Assembly (NCBI GenBank): GCA_900073065.1
Contig: FJOG01000012.1
Coordinates: 328,257 to 392,256 of the forward strand
From: Phialocephala subalpina
Taxonomy: Eukaryota > Ascomycota > Leotiomycetes > Helotiales > Mollisiaceae
Length of the DNA stretch: 64,000 nucleotides
Direction of reading: 5' to 3'
Shown: positions 11,477 through 23,592 of the stretch, in pieces
Position numbering within the stretch: the stretch's first letter is position 1
Layout: each line of letters starts with the position of its first letter
The notes under the pieces: generated by a model
Database searches by the model: none
Seen by the model: only the letters and a program-made list of their open reading frames with translations
What the model was told of the DNA's origin: nothing
Position numbers and translations under genes: made by a program

Positions 11477-12358
11477 GTGGGTTGAAGGACGAGAGGGGAT
11501 GGGCGTTGGACTGCTTAGGCACTGACTGAGTGAGCTAGCGTGGGAACGTTGAGGATGCGGAAGACTGAAAGACAGAAGTTCTAAAGTCCAAGACTGCGTA
11601 TTCGAATGAATCTTTTGCTTTGAAGACGGAAAATGCAGGTACGTGTCAANNNNNNNNNNNNNNNNNNNNNNNNNNNNNNNNNNNNNNNNNNNNNNNNNNN
11701 NNNNNNNNNNNNNNNNNNNNNNNNNNNNNNNNNNNNNNNNNNNNNNNNNNNNNNNNNNNNNNNNNNNNNNNNNNNNNNNNNNNNNNNNNNNNNNNNNNNN
11801 NNNNNNNNNNNNNNNNNNNNNNNNNNNNNNNNNNNNNNNNNNNNNNNNNNNNNNNNNNNNNNNNNNNNNNNNNNNNNNNNNNNNNNNNNNNNNNNNNNNN
11901 NNNNNNNNNNNNNNNNNNNNNNNNNNNNNNNNNNNNNNNNNNNNNNNNNNNNNNNNNNNNNNNNNNNNNNNNNNNNNNNNNNNNNNNNNNNNNNNNNNNN
12001 NNNNNNNNNNNNNNNNNNNNNNNNNNNNNNNNNNNNNNNNNNNNNNNNNNNNNNNNNNNNNNNNNNNNNNNNNNNNNNNNNNNNNNNNNNNNNNNNNNNN
12101 NNNNNNNNNNNNNNNNNNNNNNNNGTCCAGCCCAACCCGACCGAACCAAAAACATGTGGGTATTGTGCAAAGAAACCGAAATGTATGCATGTCCCAAACC
12201 AATTTATGCCGAACTCCCTTTCCTCGCAGCTCAAAGGCGAGACCGCTCTTCCTATTCGACGAGCATTCCATGCCACTACCATTCATTACCCAATCATACA
12301 TTGACGCCGAGCACTTCGTATGGTCGATGTATTGTTGGCTCCAAGCCGATTCGCCTTT
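11477..12358. other. Intergenic including assembly gap
   Basis: Sequence between the NmrA-like gene and the convergent 7-TM gene. It is interrupted by the N run at 11650-12124. Any ORF crossing the Ns is an artefact. A small gene hidden in the gap cannot be excluded. Confidence 0.6.
11650..12124. other. Assembly gap (475 N)
   Basis: Uninterrupted run of N. The size may be an estimate from read pairs; the true sequence is unknown. Confidence 1.
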
Positions 12359-13459
12359 CTACCACTTGCTGAATCTGCTCTGCTGGTTTCCCCAGAACGG
12401 ATTCGGTTGGAATGAGCTCCGTACCACACCCCCTTTACCATCACCGAGCAATATGGCAGACTCGTCGTCCGAGGTCGCCGCCACTGGAGAAGGAACATTC
12501 ATCTCCCCTACCACAAACATCAGCCATATCCACATGCCAAGATGGGGCAACATACCTCTCATAATCTCCACCGCAGAAATCAATGGCAAAATAAGCAGTA
12601 ACAACGTCAACAACTGCCCAAAATTCCAAGCCTTCTCCCCCTCATCACTTAACGGCACACTCGGACTCCCAAACGCTTGGCTCACCAAAATAACCCTCAC
12701 CGCAGCCGCCGTCCCAATCGCCACCAAACTCAACAGTCCCAGCAACTGAACCAACTTAATCCACCTCGCATTATTGATATGCAGATACCAGATCCCGAGC
12801 GCGAAGAAGATACACTGCCCGGCAATCACAGCAATTGTCCCGGCAATCGATATCCCAGCATTACTCGGCGCACCCCTACTCTCAACTTCCCAAACACAAG
12901 CAATCGGCAACGTAGGTTGCAAATTCTTCATGACCTGCATCAAGACGAATATCCCGCTCGTACAGCTCAGTACCAGATTAACGAACATAAAGAATTGTCT
13001 TAACCATCTAAGGACCCAATCTCTCTTAAAATCATTCACCAGCGCAAACAAAGTCGAGATATGGGTCGCAGTCGAAAGAAGGGATAACATCCAAATAATG
13101 AAAAAATGATACGAGACCATTGATTTCATTTTTGCCAGTCCGACGCATTGGATGCCGATGCCGGTGATGACTTGCTGATCTGAGAGCGAGAGGAGGAGTT
13201 TTCGGATTACTTTTGCTTCTTTTTGGAGGCGCATTTCGTGGAAGATGATTATTGCGGAAAAGAGCAATGAGATACCGGCGGTGATGATGAATGAGAGTAA
13301 CACCTGTTGTTGGTGATAAGTGTCAGCGAGGGGCAATGCGGGGGATCGCCGGAATGGAAAAGGTGAGGATATATTTAGTCTTACCCCTGCACCAGCCACG
13401 CCTGCATCGGTGGCGGTCTCGGTAGGAACATCGCTGCAGTTGAACGTGAAGTTCGACAT
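12359..13459 (-). CDS. Seven-TM integral membrane protein, function unknown
   Basis: Two exons (13459-13385, 13303-12359) with an 81-nt intron (13304-13384, GTAAGA...AACAG) that is in frame and stop-free; the spliced protein is 339 aa. The short extracellular-type N-terminus (MSNFTFNCSD) has a glycosylation sequon. About seven hydrophobic helices follow, beginning VLLSFIITAGISLLF and ending near LLTLLLLILPLISAVEI. A conserved-looking loop LSLSDQQVITGIGIQ sits after the first helix, and the C-terminal tail is polar. This pattern occurs in a large uncharacterised family of fungal membrane proteins. Sensor, transporter or structural roles are all possible; no catalytic motif is visible. Confidence 0.75.
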   Translation of the reverse strand: MSNFTFNCSDVPTETATDAGVAGAGVRLNISSPFPFRRSPALPLADTYHQQQVLLSFIITAGISLLFSAIIIFHEMRLQKEAKVIRKLLLSLSDQQVITGIGIQCVGLAKMKSMVSYHFFIIWMLSLLSTATHISTLFALVNDFKRDWVLRWLRQFFMFVNLVLSCTSGIFVLMQVMKNLQPTLPIACVWEVESRGAPSNAGISIAGTIAVIAGQCIFFALGIWYLHINNARWIKLVQLLGLLSLVAIGTAAAVRVILVSQAFGSPSVPLSDEGEKAWNFGQLLTLLLLILPLISAVEIMRGMLPHLGMWIWLMFVVGEMNVPSPVAATSDDESAILLGDGKGGVVRSSFQPNPFWGNQQSRFSKW

Positions 13460-15603
13460 CTTTCTCGATCTCTGAATTCAAAGGAAAGATGGAATTCGGA
13501 AATGCGACGGAGAGAAATAACAAAAAGAGAGGAACGTAAGAATGACGAGAGAGCGCAGCGCCTGAGATTATGATCATCCAAGCCGTCAGACATGGTCTTG
13601 ACCAGGTTGCTGTGGCTGAGCACCTGGAAGCGATTCGCGTCGGGACTTCGTGCGCGAGTGGGGGTAAGGATGTTTCTCATGCGTCGACTAAGCGCCCTCT
13701 ATTTGCGACGAAGATTGGCGATGCGCTGGAGATTATTCAGGTTTCGTGGATCGTGAGGCAAACCAATGATTTTGACGTGTTGAAGATGTTCTGGGTTGGG
13801 ATGAAGCGAGCGCCACTGTGTGTGTTCGAGAAGGTCTGGTACCTAACACGTGATCCAGGGGTAGAAACGCCCGGAGAAACACAAAAGGCCAGCGACCTCT
13901 GAGTTAGAATATCTTACTCGTTGATGGAAGGCTGAGGTCCTGTATCAGTACCGTTTGGTACGGCATCGGGTAACAAGTTCGTTATTGTTGCACAAGAAGT
14001 TTGTGATATCTTCCGAAGTGATACAGAGGCATGAAAACCAGTGTGGTTGGCCGCGATTCTTCACCACGTCAAACGGAATATTGAGACAAAAACATATTAC
14101 TACCGGACTCAAGCTATCCGAAAGACTTCACTACTGTCGCCAAAGAGTCGAACGAGATATCGAGGATCAAAAGTTGACCGACCTAGCATAGCACGTGATT
14201 CAATCTTGGGCCCTCAAAATCTCCTCTTTCGGCCAGTCCCACTCTCTTACTCCGCACCTTTACGGACCTCGCGATCTACCGATTGTAGGCGTGGCGCCCT
14301 CCTAGCCCGAAACCCAAAGGGAGGTGGGCTTAATCTCACTCACGTTTGAGAAGTTCGAGCAGTGCTGTCTTAATATTACTGAGCATGCGGGCGCCACTAG
14401 CCCTATAGAGCGTAGTGCCTTCGCTTAAACAAGTCCAGTGATATTTCAACTCAGAGGTACTCTTTCTGATCTTCCCTGTAGTTTTCGTCGTAACCCCTTC
14501 ACAAGGTTTCGGGCATATAAATTTAAATAACCACTTCTTTTCCATCGCCAACAGAAAACACTAGTCCTGGATCACCAGAACGAGCTACCTGTCCGCTCAG
14601 GCTAGAAATAGCTATTCGAATTAGACGGATTGTGTCACCTTCCACCCCCCTCCTCGAAAGTAAATCCTTCAGCAACTAGGGTTTCTTACACCGGCACCCC
14701 TCGGGATGCCGGTAGTTCTTTTGCCCTTTCCTCTCATTTCTTATGCTCGGAAAGGAGGGGCCTTTTCTTTTTTTCTTTTTTTCTTTCTCTTTACGATTGC
14801 TTTGCGGGTGAGTTTCGCTACTCGTCGGCCCATGGATTAGTTTTGTAAGGGGATAATTCATGTTTTTTAGGGTCGCCTCGCAATAGTCGGCTTAGAAAAC
14901 ACTCAAACAACGCAATAACTCTCTTATAGTCGACGAGTATGTGTGAAGAAACCTGAGAATCCACAGGTTTAGACCGTTTTATGTTTCCTTCTCTTGCATA
15001 GATTCATATCTTCAATTTTCTCTCTTTACTTTGGTCTTTTCCTGCTTTCCCCACATCTCGTCAAAAGAAGTGTAGCCATATCTAGTGCTATATTGAAGCT
15101 TGAAGAAGACGATGACGACGATACCTTAGGCAGGACCTAGACTACTGTCATGTGATCACTTAAGTTTCAGCGGCGGCAACGTTGCCCTTTGGTTTTTATT
15201 TTCTGTTAGTCAAAAGTTCAAGCTACGAAATTCTGAGCACCTTTTGTACCTTCTCTCTTAGGAAATTAGTATATCTTGTCAGCTGCCGAATCTCGCGGGT
15301 CACGTTTTTGATCACATGCTACATACTCGTTGCAGGCTCAATCTTGAATTACTATTAGACATTTGAATGTTGAGCAATTTTGTGTGGCTCTTTTGACCTT
15401 TTGAGTCTACGTGTCGTGTTGCTGTGTTCGTTTATCATTGGCTGAGCAAAGACTGGGACAGAGCCACTGAGGCTGCCCTCCACTCAACGAGAATCTCGCG
15501 AAATAATATTTCCGCTCCTCCACAACATCACGGTCCCGACAACGCTATCAGCCTGATGATACAAACCGCATTACTCATAGACCGGTGTGCAGAAAAACGT
15601 TGA
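13460..15603. other. Long intergenic region, no supported gene
   Basis: About 2.1 kb. ORFs reach 110 codons (for example 13570-13902, +) but show no domain, signal or splice logic. A 7-bp-stem hairpin (ACCGGCA...TGCCGGT, about 14690-14713) and pyrimidine-rich tracts near 14765 are the only local structures noted. Confidence 0.5.
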
Positions 15604-17790
15604 CTCGATCGACAAGATGTTCGGAAGAAGTTGAAAGCTCGCAGAACGACCAAGCCGCCCACCGCATCGGATCGAGTGCAGGCTGATCGACAGACTTCAG
15701 ACTCATGGGACCCACCTAATCAGTTGCATAAAGTGAGTGCGAGTTCAAATTTACAAAGTTCTGGTGTCGGCAGTCCGTGGGTCGTTGTGAACGATGTCGA
15801 CCAGCACGATAGTCCACCCAGCCTCGTCTCACCGCAGCAGGACCCTAGGCCTCAACAAGAACGTATGGCAAGCCCGTCAATGCAGTTCTCTGTCCAAACT
15901 CTCAACGACCAAAGTCAGCATGACAGTGAAGATGAAAACGAATCTGAGTTTGGAGACGACGAAGCGAACGAACTATCAGACACCGTCGACTACAGCCTGA
16001 TCACAAGGTGGCTCCAATACTGCGAGCAACATCATGGCGATGAATGCAGCCATAGAGAGCTTGAACCAGACTTCTCCGTCAAGATGGACATCATTGTTGT
16101 CAACGCATGACGGAACTGCCTGGTCAAAGTCACGACCGCAGCCAGGTATCTCGCACTCAGCTATGTTTGGGGGGCAGTCCCTCAATTTCAAAATTTATCG
16201 TCGTTGTGTGAGAGTTTGATGGTTCCTGATGCACTCGCCGCTTATAAAAACTCCATCCCACAAGTCATCATCGATGCCATGGATGTGGTCAATTCCCTCG
16301 GCGAAAACTACCTTTGGAGCGACTCTTTGTGTATCGTCCAAGACGACGCCGCAGAAAAGCACCATCAAATTTCTCATATGGCCATCATCTACAGCAGTAC
16401 AGTTCTTACGCTGGTAGCAGTTGGAGCTCGTGATGCGAATTCCAATCTTCCTGGTGTTCGACCTCTTACCCGATGGCCCAGGGAGAAGCAAAAATCAGAT
16501 GCGTTCAATCGGCCCTTACGACCAGACCTTGTTCTGAAAGCAATTGATCGAACGGTGTATGTTTCTCGAGCTTGGACTTTCCAAGAAAGGCATTTGTCTA
16601 GGCGGTGTCTGTACTTTCTCGATGAGCAGGTTTATTTCCAATGTCGGATGGAGCTTTGCTGTGAAGAGCAGTCACCAAGCTTTCTTTCCAGTTTCGTTCC
16701 AACTTCACCTCCTGAAATAGGTTTGAGTATCATGTCGAGAGCTCCAGGATGGAGAAAGAGTATAGAACGGAAAGATTGGGATCGTGGATTTGCATTTTAT
16801 GCAGAACTCATACAGGAGTACTCGTGGAAAGCTTTGTCCTATCCCGAAGATATCATCAACGCATTTTCAGGACTTCTCAATGCGTTGGAAACACACTCAG
16901 GCTGGAACCTCACACACGGTCTCCCGGAACAAATGATAGACTGGGCACTCCTTTGGATTCCAGTGGGTCTTCACCAACGCCGGCCTCCACCACGCTCGGG
17001 CCAGCTCCTCCAGTTTCCCAGCTGGTCTTGGATTGGGTGGATAGGACCGATCACCTTCAATCTCGCCTATGACAATGCGTTATTACCGTTATCTAGCCTT
17101 TTAGAAGAAGTGCAATTGGAGACTTTTGAAGAAAACACGACAAACTTCTCTGGTTTACGGCGGGTTATTCGTGGAAAAATAGACCGAGGTGGTAAACCTT
17201 ATAAATCAACATTTCTCGAAGCCGAGTTGTTCAACCTTGCGACCGGGAAGGAAGACAGTTCATTACCCGGAAGCACTTTGCGATTTACCGCTATGACAAT
17301 CAGTGCCGCCAGCTTTCAGGCCAATGACATTCCTCCCTGGCGATGGAATCCAGATATACACTCTGACAAGAAAGCAAGAATTGAGCAGAGCGGCGTTTCA
17401 ATCACATTCAGTACCGGACTTGCTGGCCTATTTCTTGGCCTCAGTCTGGACTTTCTCCGTCGCTACAAGTGGTCGCACCTCAGATTGGTAGCGATCTCGC
17501 GCTCGGAGGTCATAGATGATCAAGATGATATGCCTATAATAATACCAAGTGAAAGTTACCGACATCGCTGGATCTCAGGAACGCCCGATCAAGTTGACAG
17601 TTCTCATATCCCGTTTTGGGAATCATATAGGAAATGGTGCGTTCGTTACAATACAACACCTACAGTACTTTACAACGTCATGCTTGTCCAGAAGAGAGGT
17701 CCCTATTATGAGCGAGTAGCCGTTGGACAAATTGATCAACAGCACTGGGGTGCAGCAAATCCTGTCAAAGAGACAGTTCTGCTTGTCTGA
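15604..17790 (+). pseudogene. HET-domain gene interrupted by an in-frame stop
   Basis: A single frame runs from 15604 to 17790 with one TGA at 16108-16110. After the stop the HET (heterokaryon incompatibility) domain continues in the same frame with LALSYVWG, YLWSDSLCIVQDD, IYSSTVLTLVAVGA and RAWTFQERHLSRRCLYF, all hallmark HET blocks. The region before the stop is Ser/Gln/Asp-rich and disordered, and its last residues lead directly into the domain. No in-frame ATG occurs near the 5' end; the only nearby ATG (15617) is in another frame. HET proteins trigger cell death on encounter with a non-self partner. The TGA plus missing start suggest a dead allele, although translation from a downstream ATG (16219) or TGA readthrough cannot be excluded. 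Confidence 0.75.
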
Positions 17791-17899
17791 ATTCGGGATT
17801 CTACGATCATCAATACCGAAGATTGAAATCAGATCTATAATTTTATCATTATCATTAACACATTACCATAACATCGCTCCCTCTCTCCACCCCGCCCCC

Positions 17900-19624
17900 T
17901 TAAAAACCCTCAAAACTAACAATCGGATCAAAAATCCCACATCCATAATCCGCCACCATTAAGTTCACTGTCTGTTCCCCCTCTGGCGCTGCCGGCCCTC
18001 CCAATTGCCCAAGCTCAAACCCGTTATTACTCCCCAGCTTCGGCCACTTCACCGCCGTCCCCGGATTCTTCGCAAAATCCGCCCAAAGCCCCTGCACATA
18101 AGCACTGAGTCCTTCTTGCTCTGTCGTCGAACCCCCATACAACCCATAAGTCCCAAAAACCTGCGGAATCTCACTTGAATGATAAGCCCCCGCCTCCCTA
18201 AACTGAGTCTCATTCGGAAAACTCGCATTATAATAATACCTCCAAACATCATATCCCTGCCCCGCCAAAAAATTCGACAAAGAAGAAGTGGGACAGGTGA
18301 ATTCTATATCGGTGATTACCTGACTGGCGAAGAGGTAGGTGTCGTTGAGGAGGGAGGAGTATGTATTTAGCGTTGCGTTTTGGGCGGAGGTGAGGTTGGG
18401 GAGGAGGGTGAAGAGGACGGTTGAAGGGTTGATGTAGGGTGGGAGGGTTGGGGAGTCGAGGCCGGCGGCGGCGGCGAAGACGCGGCCTTCGTTTGCGTTT
18501 GTTCCCATGATTATTGGGACATCGGCGAATTGCTTTGAGAGGATGTTGGGACGGATATCTGTTGTTGATGTTACGTGGTCGTTTGATGGTGGGAAATCTA
18601 GGGCGGAGGTGGAGATGTAGGTTGTTATCTCTTCAGCTGATACTTGTTGGAGGCAAGTTAATGGCGCAGGAGAGGTATCGCATTTGAAGTTCTTGAGAGT
18701 TTGTTGGTAGAGCGTTAATCCGGAGCCGGTGAACATGGTTGCTTGGGATTCTAGGATAGCTGCGCGGAAGGGTAGAGGTGCGGGAGGCTGGGCTAGAAGT
18801 TGTTTGACTGACCAGCCGCCTGCTGATTCGCCGAATATGGTGACTTGAGATGGATCTCCTCCGAATTGAGCGATGTTATCTTGGACCCATTGGAGAGCGA
18901 GGCGTTGGTCGAGATAGCCGGCGTTCTGTTGACCAACGGGGATTTCTGGGGAATTTGAGAAGCCGAAAATATTGGTTCTGTAGTTGAATGTAACGATCAA
19001 GACGTCTTGAAACCCGGCAAATACGGATCCATTGTAAGTGGCCAATGAGCCACTGCCAAACTGCAAATCGCCCTAGACATTGTCAGTAGACATCTGAGAA
19101 ATTTGGGGGCTACATACTCCGAAGATCCAGAATAACACTGGCTTCTTGTTGGTTGTCAAAGCATCGGTGGGAGCATAGACGTTCAAGTATAGGCAGTCCT
19201 CGCTGCTTTCTAGAGGTGGGCCTCCTGGATTGCCAAAGGTTTTGTTTATGAAGTCGGCTGTTGGAGCTGGACATGATTAGCAGGAATACTGATGTGTACC
19301 AACGTAGAACTCACATTTGAATTGCTGGTAACATGCTGGGGGTAGCTTTGTTGCTTGTAACGGCGAAGACCATGCTGTGGGAGCTGCTGGGGGTTGGAAG
19401 CGCGCAGTTCCTGTCGGAGGAGCTGCGAATGGAATGCCTAAATAGTTGTGTACCGTAGCTGTCGATGTTGACGCCGAGACAACTGAGATCTCGAACCCTA
19501 CTACAACTCCTGAATTTATTGTTACCGTTGGACTTCCGGTAGCAGCTGCTGCGTCGAGCGGAAGAGCATTCACACTTGTGAGGAGTGTTGCAGCTGCTGC
19601 AAGGTACTGGTAGATACGCGTCAT
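17900..19624 (-). CDS. Secreted type-B carboxylesterase/lipase
   Basis: Three exons: 19624-19315, 19266-19118 and 19072-17900; 543 aa, phases agree. Signal peptide MTRIYQYLAAAATLLTSVNA. The alpha/beta-hydrolase core shows the family signatures EDCLYLNVYAP, the oxyanion-loop region WIFGGDLQFGSGS, and the nucleophile elbow GESAGG with Ser236. The acid residue lies in the TNANEGRVF region and the catalytic His in YHSSEIPQVFG. Several N-glycosylation sequons fit secretion. The family hydrolyses carboxylic esters, including lipids and plant or fungal metabolites; the exact substrate is not predictable. Upstream in-frame codons extend past the chosen ATG, but the signal peptide decides the start. 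Confidence 0.92.
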
Positions 19625-20703
19625 TGCGACCTTGAAGCTGTTTACTCGAGCTCTGACAAACTTGATCGAATGCAACAAAAACGACAGGAGGCCACAAACA
19701 ATGGTCAAGTGCGAGGAAGAGGAGACAAGATAGAAACCAAGAGAAGAACGGACAGACAACCAAGATTGTATGTCGAAAATTGTACTACCAGCTCCAAGCT
19801 CCAACAGCACCCATACCATCATTCCCACCTTCCTCAGCCCATCAACTTTCACAAGCTTCGCTCATCATACCTTTCCTAGTGTTGCCGTACGAAGCTCTTC
19901 TAGTGCTCTCTAGGTCATAGAAGCTAGATCCTAGCTCATGCATATCCAGCATTTGTCAACATGCAAGGGCTTGTTGACATCGGACGAGGTTTTTCCCGTT
20001 GCCATCTGGTAGAAATTTGGTAGAGCTCGGTAGAGCTAGGTGAGGTCGTGAGCAAGCTATGCCGAAATGAAATAGTGATGCGAGAAAATGGAGGCGGCTC
20101 CAGAGCGAACAGGGTTTAGTGAAAGATTGACTTTCCTGCATGCGGGGGATTTGCATTCTCCCCGCAGAGGAAATCGGCAGCTTCTTCCATCGCGTGCTCG
20201 TATTTATCGGGTGCTCAGGCCGAGGCAAAAACGTTGAAGACAGAATAAAACGGGAGCGCCAGCACTAGTCCATGATTCGTTGTGCTTGGCCACGCCTCGA
20301 AAGCTCGTCCCGGAATTCGGGATGTTGGACACGGGGACGCGATGGTCGTTGTTGTACAATGGCTGGAAAACGAATTGGAATCTTTCTAGGCCATAGAGGA
20401 ACACAAGCTCGTGGTGCGCCATTCATTCGAGATATCCTTGTTTCTCGCGATGTTTTCTATCGAAGGTGACAACCTGGGCGAGTTGCACAGACATCATCTG
20501 GTGTCAAGGTTCATTCGATGGCTTTATATGCCCAAGAAATGCATGCTCTGCCTGTAGGATTCCTGATGCCTTGAAATGTGCGAAAATGATGTGTGCCGAA
20601 ATCGGCCAAGCGCATGGCGCGGATCTGGGCTCGATATTGTCCCGCTTCGAACAGTCCTCGTATTCTGAGTGTCCCGCCGGCGACAAAGCATCGAGATGGC
20701 CTT
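19625..20703. other. Intergenic, no supported gene
   Basis: About 1.1 kb between the carboxylesterase start and the BTB gene end. Short ORFs on both strands (20204-20422, 20466-20963, 20504-20686) lack motifs; some may be decayed 3' sequence of the BTB gene. Confidence 0.4.
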
Positions 20704-22580
20704 TCAGGTCTCAACGACGAGCACGTCTGGTAGATGAATCCATGGACGTGGAGGGCTTAATGTCCTACGAGTCTTGTAAATATCGGGCCACCATTCGTCC
20801 CGATGTCTGCACCTCAAGATTGGGATTGATCCTTCTGGGAGAGGCTTGTAGTATTTTGCTTCTTCCAGTCCGCCATTCTTGTCTTTATATATCTTGTGCC
20901 AAAGTATTTTGGTGTGTTCATCGGAAGCTTCCTGTTGTTCGTTGGGCAGCTGCTTGTCTTTGAGATCGAGGGATACTTTCGTGGGCAAGAACTTTGTTCC
21001 AAGTCACTGGACCATCTTCGTCAAGGAAGTAGCCATACCATTCGAAAATAGTGTTGCGCCACTCCTTTATCATGCGTTCAAAAAAGTTGGCGAGACTCTC
21101 TATTATAATGATGCCATCCGCAGCTTCGGTCCAGAGCCGATCGAGTTCTCTCTTTAGGCGGACGTCGTCTTCAGATGTCCACAATTCCCACACGGTGTCT
21201 GGAAGGGTAAAATTTTCTGGACCTTCCTGATTTGGGATATCCTCTGCCGTGGATCTGTATGTGAAAGCACAAGAGTTAGCAGACGTTTCCATGCATGGGA
21301 AGCAGTGACTGTGGCGAGAATCCCTGCCCTACCCGGACAACTAGGGTTTGCTCTGAGAATGTGACATACTTGTGATCTGCTTTTCCCTTGTCCATGGAGA
21401 GAGTTGCGTCTACTTCTTCGGCGGTTGATGTCCAGGACGTCCACAAAGTTCCTGGGAGCGCAAGATCTGCTTCGGGAACTTGCTCTGATGGGCAGGTCCA
21501 TTCTTCCCATAAGACTAATCCTCTGGACTTGGAAACAAGAATCTCTGGAATACTGTTCATCGAAATTTCAGTCAACACTTCTTTCAAAAATTTAGCGAGC
21601 CGATGTGCTAAAGTCAATAGGACATTCAAAAAATTTGTTGGGGAAACACGCTCGGGAGATGGAACGTACTCGTCATGTCTTGTCTCATCAGCTACATCAT
21701 TGAACGTGTCGTAGATCATGCTCCACGGAATGTTGCCCTCATCAGCCAATTTCCAAAGTTCAGGGAACGCAATGCCGCCTTTCTGAATAGTGTTGGCCAA
21801 GGCCCAATATAAAAAGTAGCACAGCATACTTTTCTCATTCGTCTGCTCATAAAATTTGCCAAACGCGTTTAGAGACAAAATCGAAGTATGATCGAAGTGA
21901 ACATGCATAAGAATGTTCATAGCGTTATTTTGTAGCCTAGGAAGCATGAGCATATCTGCAAGTGCCTGGACACTGTGAGCATTAGCAGAAGGACCCACGA
22001 GCGTCGGGATACGGGGCACTCAAAGGGCTAAAATGACTGGCCCATAAGTCGCAGATTACATCGTGTAAATCATCACCCTTATTCTTCATGAGACCGTGAA
22101 GATTTTGAGAGTACAGCCAGACCTGGAACATATGGAACGCTTCCCCAGAAAAGTCTGGAAGCCTCATTTTGCTACCATGGCCAGCGTAGACGCTATCGAA
22201 CATGACTTTGAGTACTTGCGAATAGTGACAAACATAATTCATACGCAGAGTGAAGAGCTGTTTCTCAGTGCCAACTTCGAATGTGATCATTTCGGTGCCA
22301 CTATAAGCAGTGTTAGTCTCAATGCCCAGACTGGTATCGGAAAATTCGGCTTACAATTGCTCTGGCCGGGTTTCAATCGGCACAAACTCGTGGTCACTGA
22401 GTACTAACTAGCTCACATATCTTCTTGAATAGGCATTGACAGATCTTACCGAGTGCCCCACACCCAATACTTTGGGTCCGCTACCTCAGCCTGAATGTAC
22501 GCCTTGTTTATTATTTGATGTCTGAATCGATGAGGAAGTCCACACCAGCATGCCGGCCCCGGGTAATTACATCGCGGCAT
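20704..22580 (-). CDS. BTB/POZ-domain protein with probable 3' frameshift
   Basis: Exons inferred at 22580-22450, 22396-22355, 22300-22020, 21955-21370 and 21254 onward, all phase-compatible, with branch points such as TGCTAAT. After a short N-terminus (MPRCNYPGPACWCGL) the BTB fold reads ITFEVGTEKQLFTLR, CHYSQVLKVMFDS, MRLPDFSGEAFHMFQVWLY and LPRLQNNAMNIL. BTB proteins mediate dimerisation and often adapt substrates to Cul3 ubiquitin ligases; this single-BTB layout is abundant in fungi and little studied. The C-terminal half has two similar Leu-Pro/Trp blocks (LPGTLWTSWTS and LPDTVWELWTS). The last exon's frame closes at 20918, but a well-formed 94-codon ORF continues one base out of phase to 20704, so a one-base indel near 20985-20998 is likely. 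Confidence 0.7.
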
Positions 22581-23592
22581 GTTGGGTGCAAAACGAGACA
22601 GAAAATTATATCGCGATGTGAAGCCTGATATCAGGTCTATACCAATCAGAATAGGATTTCTCGAGAGGGACAAAAATGATGATAACGCGATCGATTGTGC
22701 TTTCGTGCACTATGCAGGAAATTGGTAAGGCCACACAACAGACAGTGACATCCTTGAATTGTGGTCTCGACCGAGCACAATAACTGTTGACTCATACGGT
22801 CGACCGAGCAAGAGGAGTCGCTGTACTTGGTAAAGATTCCGCAAGGACCGAGCCGTAGACCAGACTTAGACTAAGGCTTCCTCAAAAAACAGTGGCACAT
22901 CCAGGTATCAGAAGTATGAGACGTTTACTTGAACTGGAAAGAGACATAAATACGATAGGACATAACAGGACATGTAGCGATGAGCCAGCGCACTGGGCGT
23001 CAAAAAAGTGACCGTGAAGCACCAGTACCTGAAAAGATACCAACGCACAGGTCGTCTGGCACATGCATTCTTGGGGTAACTGTGTTTGCCACTGAGCTGT
23101 GAGAAATCCGGAAAGAAGTAGGTATGGCCTGGTCTCTGAAGCTGGAAAATGGCTTCCAGACAAGCCACTCACGACCTTGGCGTCGAGTACAAATGTGTCG
23201 TTTCCAGCTTCAAATTCAATTCGGGCGCCAAGAGCCCTGTACCATGCCACGCAAGATACGGTATCTGATGGACAGCCACTAAAAGTCCAATATCAGGCGA
23301 CGATCTGTGTGTGGAGTTCATCGAGGAACGCTTCTCAAGCAATTTGAAGAGCGGGTACGGATTTTGACAAGAAGGCTTGTTTGGGGTTGGAGGAGTGAAA
23401 GTCGAAGAGAGTGCTGTACTACTGTCGCAAAAGCGCTAGTGGCCGCTAGCGTATTTTTGAGCTCCAACCTTGCCGCGTCGACCTCGTCAACCTACAAACA
23501 GCCATCCATCGTCAAAGGAACAACCGCGCACACGATCGAGATATCCTCTTGAATACCCTCTCAAAAAATACGAATACACTACCTCCACCATC
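22581..23592. other. Intergenic with a weak exon-like ORF
   Basis: About 1 kb between BTB and Rpn5. On the minus strand at 23290-23160 a frame reads like part of a protein (SGCPSDTVSCVAWYR, RIEFEAGNDTFVLDAKV) and ends at a GTGAGT donor. No clear 5' exon or stop-proximal exon could be joined, so I do not call a gene. Confidence 0.3.

Noticed and set aside
11198..12749. Long ORFs spanning the N gap
   Set aside because: Their length comes from translating unknown bases as open sequence.
13570..13902. 110-aa plus-strand ORF
   Set aside because: No motif, signal or splice logic; likely upstream region of the opposite-strand 7-TM gene.
14690..14713. Hairpin ACCGGCA...TGCCGGT as a terminator or structured RNA
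   Set aside because: A single 7-bp stem in fungal DNA has no known terminator role and there is no gene it would serve.
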